Source: Massilia sp. HP4
Lineage (GTDB): Bacteria; Pseudomonadota; Gammaproteobacteria; Burkholderiales; Burkholderiaceae_D
Length of the DNA: 60,514 bases
NCBI RefSeq assembly: GCF_005222695.1
Contig: NZ_STGG01000030.1
Coordinates: forward strand, 1-60,514
Direction of reading: 5' to 3'
This document shows positions 35,591 to 44,723 of this stretch, one piece after another. The position numbers and the translations under genes were made by a program. The stretch's first letter is position 1; each line of letters begins with the position of its first letter. The notes beneath the pieces were generated by a model, which was not told the origin of the DNA, did no database searches, and was given only the letters and a program-made list of their open reading frames with translations.

Positions 35591-36061
35591 ATGACTGACA
35601 AGAGCACGCACGCCAACCCCAGCAAGAACCGCACGCCGCGCCACCGCGCGCGCGAGTTCGCGCTGCAGGGCCTGTACCAATGGCTGCTGAATAATGAATC
35701 GGCGCGGGTGGTCTCGACCAATATCCGCAGCGCACATGGCTTCGACAAGGCTGACAGCGAATTCTTTTCCGCGCTGCTCAATGGCGCGATCGGCACCTCG
35801 GTCGAGCTGCGCGAATCCATCGCCCCGCTGATCGACCGCGCGATCGCCGAGCTGTCGCCGATCGAGCACGCGGTGCTGCTGCTGGGCGCCTACGAGCTGA
35901 AGAACCATCCCGAGATTCCCTACCGCGTCGTCATCAACGAGGCGGTCGAACTGACCAAGTCGTTCGGCGGCATCGATGGGCACAAGTACGTCAATGGCGT
36001 GCTGGACAAGCTGGCGTCGAAGCTGCGTCCTGAAGAAGTGGCGGCGAACGAGCGTCGTTGA
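35591..36061 (+). CDS. nusB: Transcription antitermination factor NusB
   Basis: 156 residues, all-helical NusB fold: RHRAREFALQGLYQWLL, then LIDRAIAELSPIEHAVLLLGAYEL and VINEAVELTKSFGGIDGHKYVNGVLDKLA. Binds boxA RNA with NusE for rRNA antitermination. It begins 19 bp after ribH and ends before a strong terminator. Confidence 0.98.
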   Translation: MTDKSTHANPSKNRTPRHRAREFALQGLYQWLLNNESARVVSTNIRSAHGFDKADSEFFSALLNGAIGTSVELRESIAPLIDRAIAELSPIEHAVLLLGAYELKNHPEIPYRVVINEAVELTKSFGGIDGHKYVNGVLDKLASKLRPEEVAANERR

Positions 36062-36085
36062 TCGTTCTGCTTCCAGGTTGACGAG

Positions 36086-36119
36086 AAAAGCCACCGTGCG
36101 CGAGCCGGTGGCTTTTTTG
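36086..36119 (+). terminator. Rho-independent terminator after nusB
   Basis: 10-bp stem AAAAGCCACC/GGTGGCTTTT followed by TTTTG. Confidence 0.9.
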
Positions 36120-36155
36120 TTGGGTAGTTTCCGCGTCTATATATATGTAGGCGCG

Positions 36156-36184
36156 CGCAAAAAAGCCACCGCCACAGCGGTGGC
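36156..36184 (-). terminator. Leftward rho-independent terminator
   Basis: 8-bp stem GCCACCGC/GCGGTGGC (36165-36184) which on the minus strand is followed by a run of T (plus-strand gcaaaaaa). It faces transcripts arriving from the right, i.e. from the ORF at 36230 or from the transglycosylase gene. Confidence 0.7.
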
Positions 36185-36229
36185 ATCGAAGGATTCTGTT
36201 CTTTCAAACTTACGCAAAGCTAACCGAAG

Positions 36230-36475
36230 TTAACTTTCCTTTTGAATTCCTGCTTCACTGGAGACGGTTTCACCTGGCAATGTACCTGCCAAGCCAGCGC
36301 CTTCTCCTCCACAGGCATGGACGGTGGAACTCACCGCCAACATCTTTATCGGCAACCAGATGCAGCTACCGATGGTTGTAAGAGGGGCCAGAACAAGAGA
36401 TAGTTCCCAAATTGTCTCGGCAAAAGACGATTTTTGTTCTCGCCTTGCGCGGAACTGACGATCACGCAACTTCAT
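36230..36475 (-). CDS. Possible small membrane protein
   Basis: 81 residues with a basic head, one hydrophobic stretch (LSLVLAPLTTIGSCIWLPIKML) and a Gly-rich tail. A leftward terminator 46 bp downstream favours transcription of the strand, but there is no ribosome-binding site and no family I recognise. It may be spurious. Confidence 0.25.
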   Translation of the reverse strand: MKLRDRQFRARREQKSSFAETIWELSLVLAPLTTIGSCIWLPIKMLAVSSTVHACGGEGAGLAGTLPGETVSSEAGIQKES

Positions 36476-36603
36476 CGGTGCGCATATAGGCCTAGGTGTT
36501 GATGAGGCGCGATGGCGAAATCAACTCTCAGAGCGACTCAAATTGAAGAAGATTGATCAATTTTAAGCATGTTTTGACTCACTGATAACAACCCCTCGTG
36601 ATC

Positions 36604-37554
36604 TTACAGCCCGGCCAGCGGCTCCACGTTCGGCACCTGCGCGCCGCCATTGGAGACGGTCTTGGTCTCCTGCATCGGTGTCGCCTCAGGCTTGGCCGCG
36701 TCGGTCTCGGTCTGCTTGGCGGCCACGATGATCGCCGGCGCAGGCGTTGCGCGCGGGGTGCGCACGGGAACGTTCTGGCCGCTCGAGACTTTCTTGAGCA
36801 GGCGGTACTCGTTGAGCACCTTGTTGCCATAGCCCGAATCGGTTTCCAGGTTGGCCGCGCCGACATAGGTCTTGAGGCCGCCCTCGACCGAGCCGGTGCG
36901 CTTGACGTAATCCTTCAGGATCAGGGCGCCGACACGGATGTTGGCAACCGGATTCAGGGCCGCCTGCGGGCCGCCCACGTCCTCGAACTTGTCGTGATGG
37001 ACCTTGGCCATGACTTGCATCAGGCCCTTGGCGCCCATCGGGCTTTCGGCGAACGGGTTCAGGCCCGATTCGATCGCCATCACGGCCAGGATCAGCAGCG
37101 GATCGAGCTTGAGCTCGTGCGCCGTCAGGTAGGCGGTCGAGACCAGCATATTGGCGGCGTCGCCGGCCACGCGATAACGCTTGGACAGCCAGTTGGTGAC
37201 GTATTGCTGCTGCTTGCTATTGCCCAGCCGCGCATGCGAATCGCGCAGATGCGTCGTTTCGACGGCAACCGCTTCGGCCACGGCCTTTGGCGTTGGCGCG
37301 ACGACAGGCGCCACCGTTTCTGCGGCGACGATGACGGTTGGCTGCGGATGCAGCATTTCAGAAACGCGCTTGGCGAAACTGTCATTGGTGTACAACAGTG
37401 CCAGCATGGCAACTGCGGTCAGACCGAAAACGGTCAGGGTAGTGCGTGCGGTTTTCACGAGTCCGCTTGCCGTTTTGCTCACGGAAGACCACGTGATTGG
37501 CTGGCTGGCCATGGATTGCACGAGCCTTGCGCTCGTGACCATACGATGAAACAT
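36604..37554 (-). CDS. Lytic transglycosylase, SLT domain, membrane-anchored
   Basis: 316 residues. One hydrophobic helix (about 40-56) probably anchors it in the inner membrane. An SLT domain (about 135-255) has the catalytic Glu162 in IESGLNPFA followed by SPMGAKGLMQVM and NIRVGALILKDY. It cleaves peptidoglycan to 1,6-anhydromuropeptides. The N-terminus may start at Met15 (MASQPITW). The Pro/Thr-rich C-terminal tail has no known domain. No partner genes are adjacent. Confidence 0.9.
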   Translation of the reverse strand: MFHRMVTSARLVQSMASQPITWSSVSKTASGLVKTARTTLTVFGLTAVAMLALLYTNDSFAKRVSEMLHPQPTVIVAAETVAPVVAPTPKAVAEAVAVETTHLRDSHARLGNSKQQQYVTNWLSKRYRVAGDAANMLVSTAYLTAHELKLDPLLILAVMAIESGLNPFAESPMGAKGLMQVMAKVHHDKFEDVGGPQAALNPVANIRVGALILKDYVKRTGSVEGGLKTYVGAANLETDSGYGNKVLNEYRLLKKVSSGQNVPVRTPRATPAPAIIVAAKQTETDAAKPEATPMQETKTVSNGGAQVPNVEPLAGL

Positions 37555-38030
37555 CGAATTTCCCCTTGTCGCGGCGAAAAGCTGCCCGTCGTCTCGCGCT
37601 AAGCGAAACGTTGGATGGACTTTGGCCGTGCATCAGAAAATCGTTTGTCGCCGCGACGCGGCCGACTAACGCCGTCATTGCTTTGCTTCAGCTGGCTGCT
37701 AACCCGGAGGGCAGGGACCAGTGGCTCAACAACTGTCTCGGGGGGATTGGGCAGACGCCCAAGAGAAAACACTCCTTAAAATGTCATATGGGGCCCCGAC
37801 CCCGAGATTGCATGAGAACGGCTAAAATTGTGTCAAAAAAGGTAAGGCCGTCTCATCAAGTAGGACGGATTGTAGGGGCGGACCTTATATCAAGTCAACC
37901 CTAGCACGCGCAATCCTTATTACTTTTGGTTCTGATGAGGTCGCCTTCCAAATGGAAACACTTGACGAATCAATCACTTGGCACGACCCTCTCACTTACG
38001 TTCTGCAATCGAAGAAATGCTCAAAACTTG
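37555..38030. other. Divergent intergenic region, transglycosylase/ubiD
   Basis: About 475 bp without a gene. Only a short 6-bp hairpin (37747-37762) without a T-tract is visible; promoters for both flanking genes should lie here but could not be pinned. Confidence 0.45.
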
Positions 38031-39515
38031 ATGAAATATACAGACTTGCGAGATTTTATGGCCCAGCTTGAACGCATGGGCGACCTCAAACGTGTTGACA
38101 TTCCGGTATCGCCGCACCTCGAAATGACCGAAGTGTGCGACCGAACCCTGCGCGCCGAAGGACCGGCGCTGCTGTTCAACAAGCCGACCGGGCACACGAT
38201 TCCCGTTCTCGGCAACCTGTTCGGCACCCCAAGACGGGTGGCGCTGGGCATGGGCGCCAAAGACTTGAGCGAGCTGCGCCAGATCGGCCACGTGCTGGCG
38301 CGCCTGAAGGAGCCCGAGCCGCCCAAGGGTTTCAAGGACATCATGGGCATGGGCTCGCTCGTCAAGGCGGTGTGGGACATGGCGCCAAAAGAAGTAAAAG
38401 GTGCCCCGTGCCAGGAAATCGTCTGGGAGGGCAAGGATGTCGACCTGGGCAAGCTGCCGATCCAGCATTGCTGGCCGGGCGACGTCGCGCCATTGATTAC
38501 CTGGGGGCTGGTGATCACCAAGGGCCCGAACAAGAAGCGCCAGAATCTGGGCATCTACCGCCAGCAGGTTCTGGGGCCGAACAAGGTCATCATGCGCTGG
38601 CTGGCGCACCGCGGCGGCGCGCTCGATTTCCGCGAACACGCGCTGGCCAATCCGGGCCAGCCGTATCCGATCGCGGTGGCGCTGGGCGCCGATCCGGCCA
38701 CCATCCTGGGCGCCGTGACGCCGGTGCCGGATACCTTGTCAGAATACCAGTTCGCCGGCCTGCTGCGCGGCAGCCGCACCACGCTCACCAAGGCCATCGG
38801 CAGCGAGCTGCGGGTGCCGGCGTCGGCCGAGATCGTGCTCGAAGGTCATATCTATCCAGACGAGAACCACCCGTCCGGCTTCGAACATGCGCTCGAAGGG
38901 CCGTATGGCGACCATACCGGCTACTATAATGAGCAGGACAGTTTCCCGGTGTTCACCATCGACCGCATCACGATGCGGCGCGACCCGATCTACCACTCGA
39001 CCTATACCGGCAAACCGCCGGATGAGCCGGCCGTGCTGGGCGTGGCGCTGAACGAAGTCTTCATTCCGCTGCTGCAGAAGCAGTTCACCGAAATCACCGA
39101 TTTCTATCTGCCGCCGGAAGGCTGCAGCTACCGCATGGCGGTGGTGCAGATGAAAAAGCAGTATGCGGGCCACGCCAAGCGCGTCATGTTCGGCGTCTGG
39201 AGCTTCCTGCGCCAGTTCATGTATACCAAGTTCATCGTGGTGGTGGACGAGGACGTCAATGTGCGCGACTGGAAAGAGGTGATCTGGGCCATCACGACCC
39301 GGGTCGACCCGACCCGCGATACGGTCCTGGTCGACAACACCCCGATCGACTACCTCGACTTCGCTTCGCCAATCAGCGGCCTGGGTAGCAAGATGGGGAT
39401 CGATGCTACTAATAAGTGGCCAGGTGAAACCAATCGCGAGTGGGGCACCCCGATCGTGATGGCGCCCGAGGTGAAGGAAAAAGTCGACGCGATCTGGCAG
39501 CAGTTGGGCATTTAA
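38031..39515 (+). CDS. ubiD: UbiD-family decarboxylase (4-hydroxy-3-polyprenylbenzoate decarboxylase)
   Basis: 494 residues from the ATG at 38031, close to E. coli UbiD (497). Family motifs: [19 protein letters not shown] with the metal/prFMN ligands, [18 protein letters not shown] (catalytic Glu/His/Asp region) and [18 protein letters not shown]. It needs prenylated FMN made by UbiX and acts in ubiquinone synthesis. Confidence 0.97.
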   Translation: MKYTDLRDFMAQLERMGDLKRVDIPVSPHLEMTEVCDRTLRAEGPALLFNKPTGHTIPVLGNLFGTPRRVALGMGAKDLSELRQIGHVLARLKEPEPPKGFKDIMGMGSLVKAVWDMAPKEVKGAPCQEIVWEGKDVDLGKLPIQHCWPGDVAPLITWGLVITKGPNKKRQNLGIYRQQVLGPNKVIMRWLAHRGGALDFREHALANPGQPYPIAVALGADPATILGAVTPVPDTLSEYQFAGLLRGSRTTLTKAIGSELRVPASAEIVLEGHIYPDENHPSGFEHALEGPYGDHTGYYNEQDSFPVFTIDRITMRRDPIYHSTYTGKPPDEPAVLGVALNEVFIPLLQKQFTEITDFYLPPEGCSYRMAVVQMKKQYAGHAKRVMFGVWSFLRQFMYTKFIVVVDEDVNVRDWKEVIWAITTRVDPTRDTVLVDNTPIDYLDFASPISGLGSKMGIDATNKWPGETNREWGTPIVMAPEVKEKVDAIWQQLGI

Positions 39516-39546
39516 TCGGCCATGGCCGGCGCCGCGCCGCCGGCCT

Positions 39547-39575
39547 TTCCCCAAACGCCTGTCGTCGGGTATAAT
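39547..39575 (+). promoter_or_regulatory. Promoter of the 4.5S RNA gene
   Basis: Consensus TATAAT at 39570-39575, with a weak -35-like TTTCCC about 17-18 bp before it. Transcription would start near 39582, matching the predicted RNA 5' end. Confidence 0.65.
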
Positions 39576-39582
39576 GAGCGCT

Positions 39583-39679
39583 GGCGGGCCCCTGCGCATT
39601 GTGGCATGGTTTACCTGGTCAGGTCGGGAACGAAGCAGCCAAAGCCGTTCACCGCAAGTGCCGCAGATCAGGCTCGCCT
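39583..39679 (+). ncRNA. ffs: Signal recognition particle 4.5S RNA
   Basis: Contains the highly conserved SRP domain IV: GTTTACCTGGTCAGGT, then CGGGAACGAAGCAGCC. The ends pair as GGCGGGCC/GGCTCGCC, giving a roughly 97-nt hairpin. It lies upstream of dnaX as in many bacteria. Exact ends are estimated. Confidence 0.93.
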
Positions 39680-39827
39680 CTTATCTCTTCCCCGTAGTAA
39701 CTCCCTTTTTATCTTCCGGCCAGTCGCTGGCGCTCGCACGTCCATCGCGTCGGTTTTTCTTTCCAGTTTCGCAAGAGCCCGCCCGCGGATTGTTCGCGAT
39801 GACCGCCATCTGCGGTAAAATCGTGGC

Positions 39828-41981
39828 ATGTCCTATCAAGTCCTCGCCCGCAAATACCGTCCCAAGAACTTCGAAACGCTGGTCGGCCAGGAGCACGTGG
39901 TCCGTGCGCTGAGCCATGCCTTGCGTACGGAGCGGCTGCACCATGCCTATCTGTTCACGGGTACGCGCGGGGTCGGCAAGACCACCTTGTCGCGCATCCT
40001 GGCCAAGTCGCTCAATTGCACCGGCCCGGACGGGCAGGGCGGGATCACGGCCGAGCCGTGCGGACAGTGCGAGGCCTGCCGCGCGATCGATGCCGGCCGC
40101 TTCGTCGACTATATCGAGATGGACGCGGCGTCCAACCGCGGCGTGGACGAGATGGCCCAGTTGCTGGAGCAGGCCGTCTACGCGCCGAGCAATGCGCGCT
40201 TCAAGGTCTATATGATCGACGAGGTGCACATGCTCACCAACCACGCGTTCAATTCGATGCTCAAGACGCTCGAAGAACCGCCGCCGCACGTCAAGTTCAT
40301 CCTGGCGACCACCGACCCGCAAAAGATTCCAGTCACGGTGCTGTCGCGCTGCCTGCAGTTCAACCTCAAGCAGATGCCGCCGGGTCACATCGTCGGCCAT
40401 CTCGAGAACATCCTGGGCCAGGAGCAAGTGACGTTCGAACAGCCGGCGCTGCGCCTGCTGGCGCAAGGCGCCCACGGTTCGATGCGCGATGCGCTCTCGC
40501 TCACCGACCAGGCGATCGCCTATGCGGCCGGCCAGGTCACGCTCGACGCGGTGCAGGGCATGCTCGGCGCGCTCGACCAATCCTACCTGGTGCGCCTGCT
40601 CGACGCCCTGGTGGCGCAGGACGGCGCCGACCTGATGGCGGTGGCCGACGAGATGGCCAGCCGCAGCCTGTCGTATAACGGCGCGCTGCAAGACCTGGGC
40701 ACCTTGCTGCACCGGATCGCGCTGGCGCAATCGGTGCCCGGCGCCGTGCCGCAAGACCTGCCCGAGCTGGCCGACATCATGCGCCTGGCCGAAGCCTTCG
40801 AGCCGCAAGAGGTGCAGCTGTATTACCAGATCGCCGTGCATGGCCGCAACGAGATCGGCCTGGCGCCGGATGAATACGCCGGTTTCACCATGACCCTGCT
40901 GCGCATGCTCGCCTTTCGCCCCGGACAGGGTGGGGCAGAAGCATCCGCGGCGCCGCCTGCCGCCGCGTCCGGGGCTCACGTGAACGGCGCACCGGCCGCG
41001 CGCGCCGCCGCGGCGGCGGCTGCCAGCCATGCCGCGGTGTCGCCGCGTCCAGCCGCGCCGCCACCGCAGGCAGCGGCGCCGGCTGCGCCGCCACGGCCCG
41101 CGCCGGGCGCGCCGACCGCCGCCGCCGCGCCTGGTGCGCCGGCCATGACCTCGGCACGGGCCGCGATCAATGCCGCGCTCGAAGCCGCGCGCGCCGCCTC
41201 GGGCATGCGCGCGCCGCCGAAACGCCCCGGCGCCGATGCCGCGCCAAGCGAGCCGACACCCGCGGCGCCGCCACCGCCACCGCCACCGCCAGCGGCGCCA
41301 CCGGCCCCCGGTCCGGCGGCCTCGATGCCTTCGGCGCCGCAAGCGCGCCAGGCCACGCCGGCCGCGGCGCCGCCATGGGACGGCGGCCAAGCCACGGCCC
41401 AATCGCAACCGTCGATGCAGGCCCGGCCGCAGCCGCAGCAGCAGATGGAAGACGAGGTACCGTCCTGGGTCACCGATTTTTCGGACGACACCGCCGTCGC
41501 CGCGGAGGCGCCGGCCGTGGTCGCGCCCGCGCCCCAGGTGCGCGCGCCGGCCGCGCCGCCGCACAGCTACGTCGTCACGCCGGTGCCAGAGATCGACTGG
41601 GACGGCAACTGGCCGGCCCTGGCCGGCAGCCTGCCGCTGCGCGGCGTGGCCCAGCAGCTGGCGTTGCAGACCGAACTGGTCTCTTGCGTCGCCCACGAGC
41701 GCGCCGTCACCTTCAAGCTGCGGGTGCCGGTCGATACGCTGCGTGCCAGCGGCAATAGCGAAAAACTGGCGGCTGCGCTGCAAGAACATTTCCCCGACTT
41801 CCGCGTGAGCGTGGAGTCCGAGATCGGCCCGGTGTGGTACACCGCCGGCGCCGAGCAGAAAGCCGCGCGCGAGGAGCGCCAGCGCCTGGCCGAGTCCATC
41901 GTCGCGGCCGATCCCTTCGTGCAAGAGCTCGAGCGACGCTTCGACGCGTTCGTCGTGCCCGGCTCGGTCAAGGTCGCCTGA
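39828..41981 (+). CDS. dnaX: DNA polymerase III tau (gamma/tau) subunit
   Basis: 717 residues. AAA+ clamp-loader core 1-360: Walker [10 protein letters not shown] (Lys51), zinc-binding Cys cluster (NCTGPDGQG...CGQCEACR), DEVHML, and SRC sensor. Residues about 365-560 are a very Pro/Ala-rich linker, then the C-terminal DnaB/alpha-binding region. No A-AAA-AAG slippery site is visible, so a frameshift-made gamma form is not evident. Next gene ybaB starts 41 bp later. Confidence 0.97.
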   Translation: MSYQVLARKYRPKNFETLVGQEHVVRALSHALRTERLHHAYLFTGTRGVGKTTLSRILAKSLNCTGPDGQGGITAEPCGQCEACRAIDAGRFVDYIEMDAASNRGVDEMAQLLEQAVYAPSNARFKVYMIDEVHMLTNHAFNSMLKTLEEPPPHVKFILATTDPQKIPVTVLSRCLQFNLKQMPPGHIVGHLENILGQEQVTFEQPALRLLAQGAHGSMRDALSLTDQAIAYAAGQVTLDAVQGMLGALDQSYLVRLLDALVAQDGADLMAVADEMASRSLSYNGALQDLGTLLHRIALAQSVPGAVPQDLPELADIMRLAEAFEPQEVQLYYQIAVHGRNEIGLAPDEYAGFTMTLLRMLAFRPGQGGAEASAAPPAAASGAHVNGAPAARAAAAAAASHAAVSPRPAAPPPQAAAPAAPPRPAPGAPTAAAAPGAPAMTSARAAINAALEAARAASGMRAPPKRPGADAAPSEPTPAAPPPPPPPPAAPPAPGPAASMPSAPQARQATPAAAPPWDGGQATAQSQPSMQARPQPQQQMEDEVPSWVTDFSDDTAVAAEAPAVVAPAPQVRAPAAPPHSYVVTPVPEIDWDGNWPALAGSLPLRGVAQQLALQTELVSCVAHERAVTFKLRVPVDTLRASGNSEKLAAALQEHFPDFRVSVESEIGPVWYTAGAEQKAAREERQRLAESIVAADPFVQELERRFDAFVVPGSVKVA

Positions 41982-42022
41982 CCGGCCCTTCATTTACCAT
42001 CCGACTTTTGGAGAAACCCACC

Positions 42023-42352
42023 ATGATGAAAAACCAGCTCGCAGGCTTGATGAAACAGGCGCAAGCCATGCAGGACAATATGAAGAAGGCGCAGGAGCAG
42101 CTGGCTCTGATCGAAGTCGAAGGCCAGTCGGGTGCCGGCCTGGTGAAGGTCGTCATGACCTGCAAGAACGACGTCAAGCGCGTCACCATCGACCCATCGC
42201 TGCTGGGCGACGACCGCGACATGCTGGAAGACCTGGTCGCGGCCGCGTTCAACGACGCCGTGCGCAAGGCCGAGGCGACCGCCGCCGAAAAGATGAGCGG
42301 CCTGACCGCCGGCATGCCAGGCCTGCCGCCTGGCTTCAAGATGCCTTTCTGA
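42023..42352 (+). CDS. ybaB: Nucleoid-associated protein YbaB/EbfC
   Basis: 109 residues from the ATG at 42023 with GGAG upstream. [26 protein letters not shown] and [25 protein letters not shown] are family motifs. It binds DNA as a dimer and sits between dnaX and recR, as is usual. Confidence 0.96.
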   Translation: MMKNQLAGLMKQAQAMQDNMKKAQEQLALIEVEGQSGAGLVKVVMTCKNDVKRVTIDPSLLGDDRDMLEDLVAAAFNDAVRKAEATAAEKMSGLTAGMPGLPPGFKMPF

Positions 42353-42411
42353 TCCACGCATAGACCCACCAAGGCCAGCTTCGCCGGCGTATCGCCGGCG
42401 CGGCGCTCACT

Positions 42412-43002
42412 ATGTCGACCTCGCTCGAATTTCTCATCGAATCGCTGCGCCGCTTGCCGGGCGTGGGCCCCAAGTCGGCCCAGCGCATGGCCTTCCACCT
42501 GCTGCAGCATGACCGCGAAGGTGCGGCGCAGTTGTCGCGCGCGCTCTATCAGGCGGTCGACACGGTGCATCACTGCGTCAAGTGCAATACCTTCTCGGAC
42601 ATCGAGATCTGCGCGCTATGCGCCGACCCGGAGCGCGACCACACCCTGCTGTGCGTGGTCGAGACCCCGGCCGACCAGATCATGATCGAACAGACCCTGA
42701 CCTGGCGCGGCCTGTATTTCGTGCTGATGGGCCGGCTGTCGCCGCTGGACGGCATCGGTCCGCGCGACCTGGCCCTGGACAAGCTCGTCAACCGCGCCAC
42801 CGATGGCGCGGTCGGCGAAGTCGTGCTCGCAACCAATTTCACCAATGAAGGCGAAGCCACCGCCCACTACATCAGCGAGATGCTCAAGGCGCGCGGCCTG
42901 AAGGTCAGCCGCCTGGCGCGCGGCGTGCCGGTGGGGGGCGAACTCGAATACGTCGACGCCGGCACGATCGCACGCGCGATGCTCGATCGCCGCAGCGCCT
43001 GA
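42412..43002 (+). CDS. recR: Recombination protein RecR
   Basis: 196 residues: helix-hairpin-helix ([18 protein letters not shown]), Cys4 zinc finger ([16 protein letters not shown]), Toprim ([17 protein letters not shown]) and C-terminal Walker B-like region. With RecO/F it loads RecA at gaps. Confidence 0.98.
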   Translation: MSTSLEFLIESLRRLPGVGPKSAQRMAFHLLQHDREGAAQLSRALYQAVDTVHHCVKCNTFSDIEICALCADPERDHTLLCVVETPADQIMIEQTLTWRGLYFVLMGRLSPLDGIGPRDLALDKLVNRATDGAVGEVVLATNFTNEGEATAHYISEMLKARGLKVSRLARGVPVGGELEYVDAGTIARAMLDRRSA

Positions 43003-43080
43003 CTGTAATCCGGACGGCCTGCGTGCGCGCAAACCCGGCCGGCAAACCGCTGCTATCGTGATTTTTTCAACGGACCGGCC

Positions 43081-44250
43081 ATGCATATCGTCGACCTCAC
43101 GATGTTCTATGCCGCCGAGGGCGGCGGCGTCAGCACCTACCTGAACGCCAAGTCGGTGTGGCTGGCGCGCCAGGCACAGGCGCGCCATACCATCCTCAGT
43201 CCCAACGTTGGCGCCGGGGCAGTGTCCTCGCGGCAGCGCATTCCCGGCCTGTCCCTGCCGGGCTTGCATGGCTACCGCATGCCGCTGTCGGTGGCCGCCA
43301 TCGCGCGCCACTTGCGCCTGCTGCGGCCCGACCTGGTCGAGGTGGGCGACGCCGGCCACTGTGCCTGGGCCGCGCTGCGCGCGCGCGACCGGCTGGGCAT
43401 CCCGGCCGTGGCCTTCTACCATTCCGACCTGCCGCGCCTGATAGCGAACCGCTTCGGCGCGCACGCCTCCCAGCTCACCCGGCGCTACCTGGCGCAGCTC
43501 TATGGCCAGTTCGACCTGGTATTGGCGCCGAGCCGCCTGATGGTCGGGCAATTGCAATCGATGGGGATCGACGGCGCCCTGCACCAGCCGCTCGGCGTCG
43601 ATTGCCGCATTTTTCACCCCGGCCGCCGCGACGCTGCGCTGCGCGAGCGGCTGGGATTGGCGCCCGATGTGCGCCTGCTGGTCTACGCCGGCCGCTTTAC
43701 GGCCGACAAGAAGCTCGACGTGCTGCTGAAGGCGATGGGGTTGCTTGGCCCGGCTTTTCACTTGCTGATGGTCGGACCGATTGAGGCCGCGTTCGACGTC
43801 CCGCCCGGCGCGCGGATCAGCCGCATACCGTTCCAGCGCGACCAGCGCGCGCTGGCGCGCATCCTGGCCAGCTGCGACCTGCTGGTGCATCCGGGCGATT
43901 GCGAAACCTTCGGCTTGATCGTGCTGGAAGCGATGGGGTGCGGGCTGCCGGTGGTAGCGACCGAGGCGGGCGCCGTCGCCGAACTGGTCGACGAACACAC
44001 GGGCATGCTCGCCCGACCGAATTGCCCCGCCAGCCTGGCCGAGGCGATCAGCTGCGCAAGCGCCCGCGACCTAGCGACCCTCGGCGCCAATGCGCGCCGC
44101 AAGGCCGCATCGTCATTCGATTGGGCGACCGTGTTCGCCCAATTGCTGATGCATTACTGCAATCTGCTGCCGCTGGACAGTCCGAGTTGCAAAACACCGA
44201 TCGGCGCGCAGGACGCGCCATCGTATGTTCGCGCCAGGCTTTACCAGTAA
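43081..44250 (+). CDS. GT4-family glycosyltransferase
   Basis: 389 residues, GT-B fold. N-terminal acceptor domain (MHIVDLTMFYAAEGGGVSTYL glycine-rich loop), C-terminal nucleotide-sugar domain with VYAGRFTADKKLDVLLKAM, HPGDCETFGLIVLEAMGCGLPVVAT (the E-x7-E motif). Substrate unknown; lone gene after recR, so a cell-surface glycan or glycolipid role is only a guess. Its 3' end overlaps the convergent lipoprotein gene by 10 bp. Confidence 0.88.
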   Translation: MHIVDLTMFYAAEGGGVSTYLNAKSVWLARQAQARHTILSPNVGAGAVSSRQRIPGLSLPGLHGYRMPLSVAAIARHLRLLRPDLVEVGDAGHCAWAALRARDRLGIPAVAFYHSDLPRLIANRFGAHASQLTRRYLAQLYGQFDLVLAPSRLMVGQLQSMGIDGALHQPLGVDCRIFHPGRRDAALRERLGLAPDVRLLVYAGRFTADKKLDVLLKAMGLLGPAFHLLMVGPIEAAFDVPPGARISRIPFQRDQRALARILASCDLLVHPGDCETFGLIVLEAMGCGLPVVATEAGAVAELVDEHTGMLARPNCPASLAEAISCASARDLATLGANARRKAASSFDWATVFAQLLMHYCNLLPLDSPSCKTPIGAQDAPSYVRARLYQ

Positions 44251-44555
44251 GGACCCCAGTAGCCGCCCCCGCGGTAGCGCCACGAGCCATACGGACCGTT
44301 GGCGGTGCCCATGCGCTGCAATTCTTCGCGCGTGCCCAGGTGCAGCACGCATTCGCGCCATGGATCGGTGTTCGCGGTATAGCCGAGCTGGCTGCACGCC
44401 GGGCCGTAGATACTCATGAGTTGCGCCATTTCGGATTGCGCGCGCGCGGATTTTTCTTGCGGCGTGGAGCAGGCGCTGGCCAGCACGGCCAGGCCGAGGG
44501 CGGCGGACAGGCGCAGGAGCGAAGGCCTTCTTGCGCGGTTGACGTTGGCTTGCAT
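44241..44555 (-). CDS. Small predicted lipoprotein
   Basis: 104 residues from the ATG at 44555 with AAGGAAT upstream. Signal peptide and lipobox LASAC (Cys29); after it an acidic/helical segment, two Cys (PACSQLGYTANTDPWRECVLHLG) that may form a disulfide, and a Tyr/Trp/Gly-rich tail (GSWRYRGGGYWGPYW). Probably outer-membrane attached. Function unknown. Confidence 0.75.
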   Translation of the reverse strand: MQANVNRARRPSLLRLSAALGLAVLASACSTPQEKSARAQSEMAQLMSIYGPACSQLGYTANTDPWRECVLHLGTREELQRMGTANGPYGSWRYRGGGYWGPYW

Positions 44556-44723
44556 GATGATTCCTTTCGCTGCTCGAGCAGGATGACCCAAGCATAGCAC
44601 CAGTGCCGGTCCCTCCGCGTGCGATAGCAAACAAACACGCCGGTTTTGCCAGCTGCCTCACCTGGATGAGATTTTTATGGCAATTTTCTGGCAGAATACG
44701 CCCCCTGACAAGGAGGCTAGGTA

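Larger units (their letters stand above)
36062..36603. other. Intergenic region with two opposed terminators and one doubtful ORF
   Basis: About 540 bp, more AT-rich than its neighbours. It holds a rightward terminator for nusB, a leftward terminator and a possible 81-codon minus-strand ORF. Confidence 0.6.

Noticed and set aside
40920..41400. Programmed frameshift in dnaX
   Set aside because: No A-AAA-AAG-type slippery sequence is present in the linker region.
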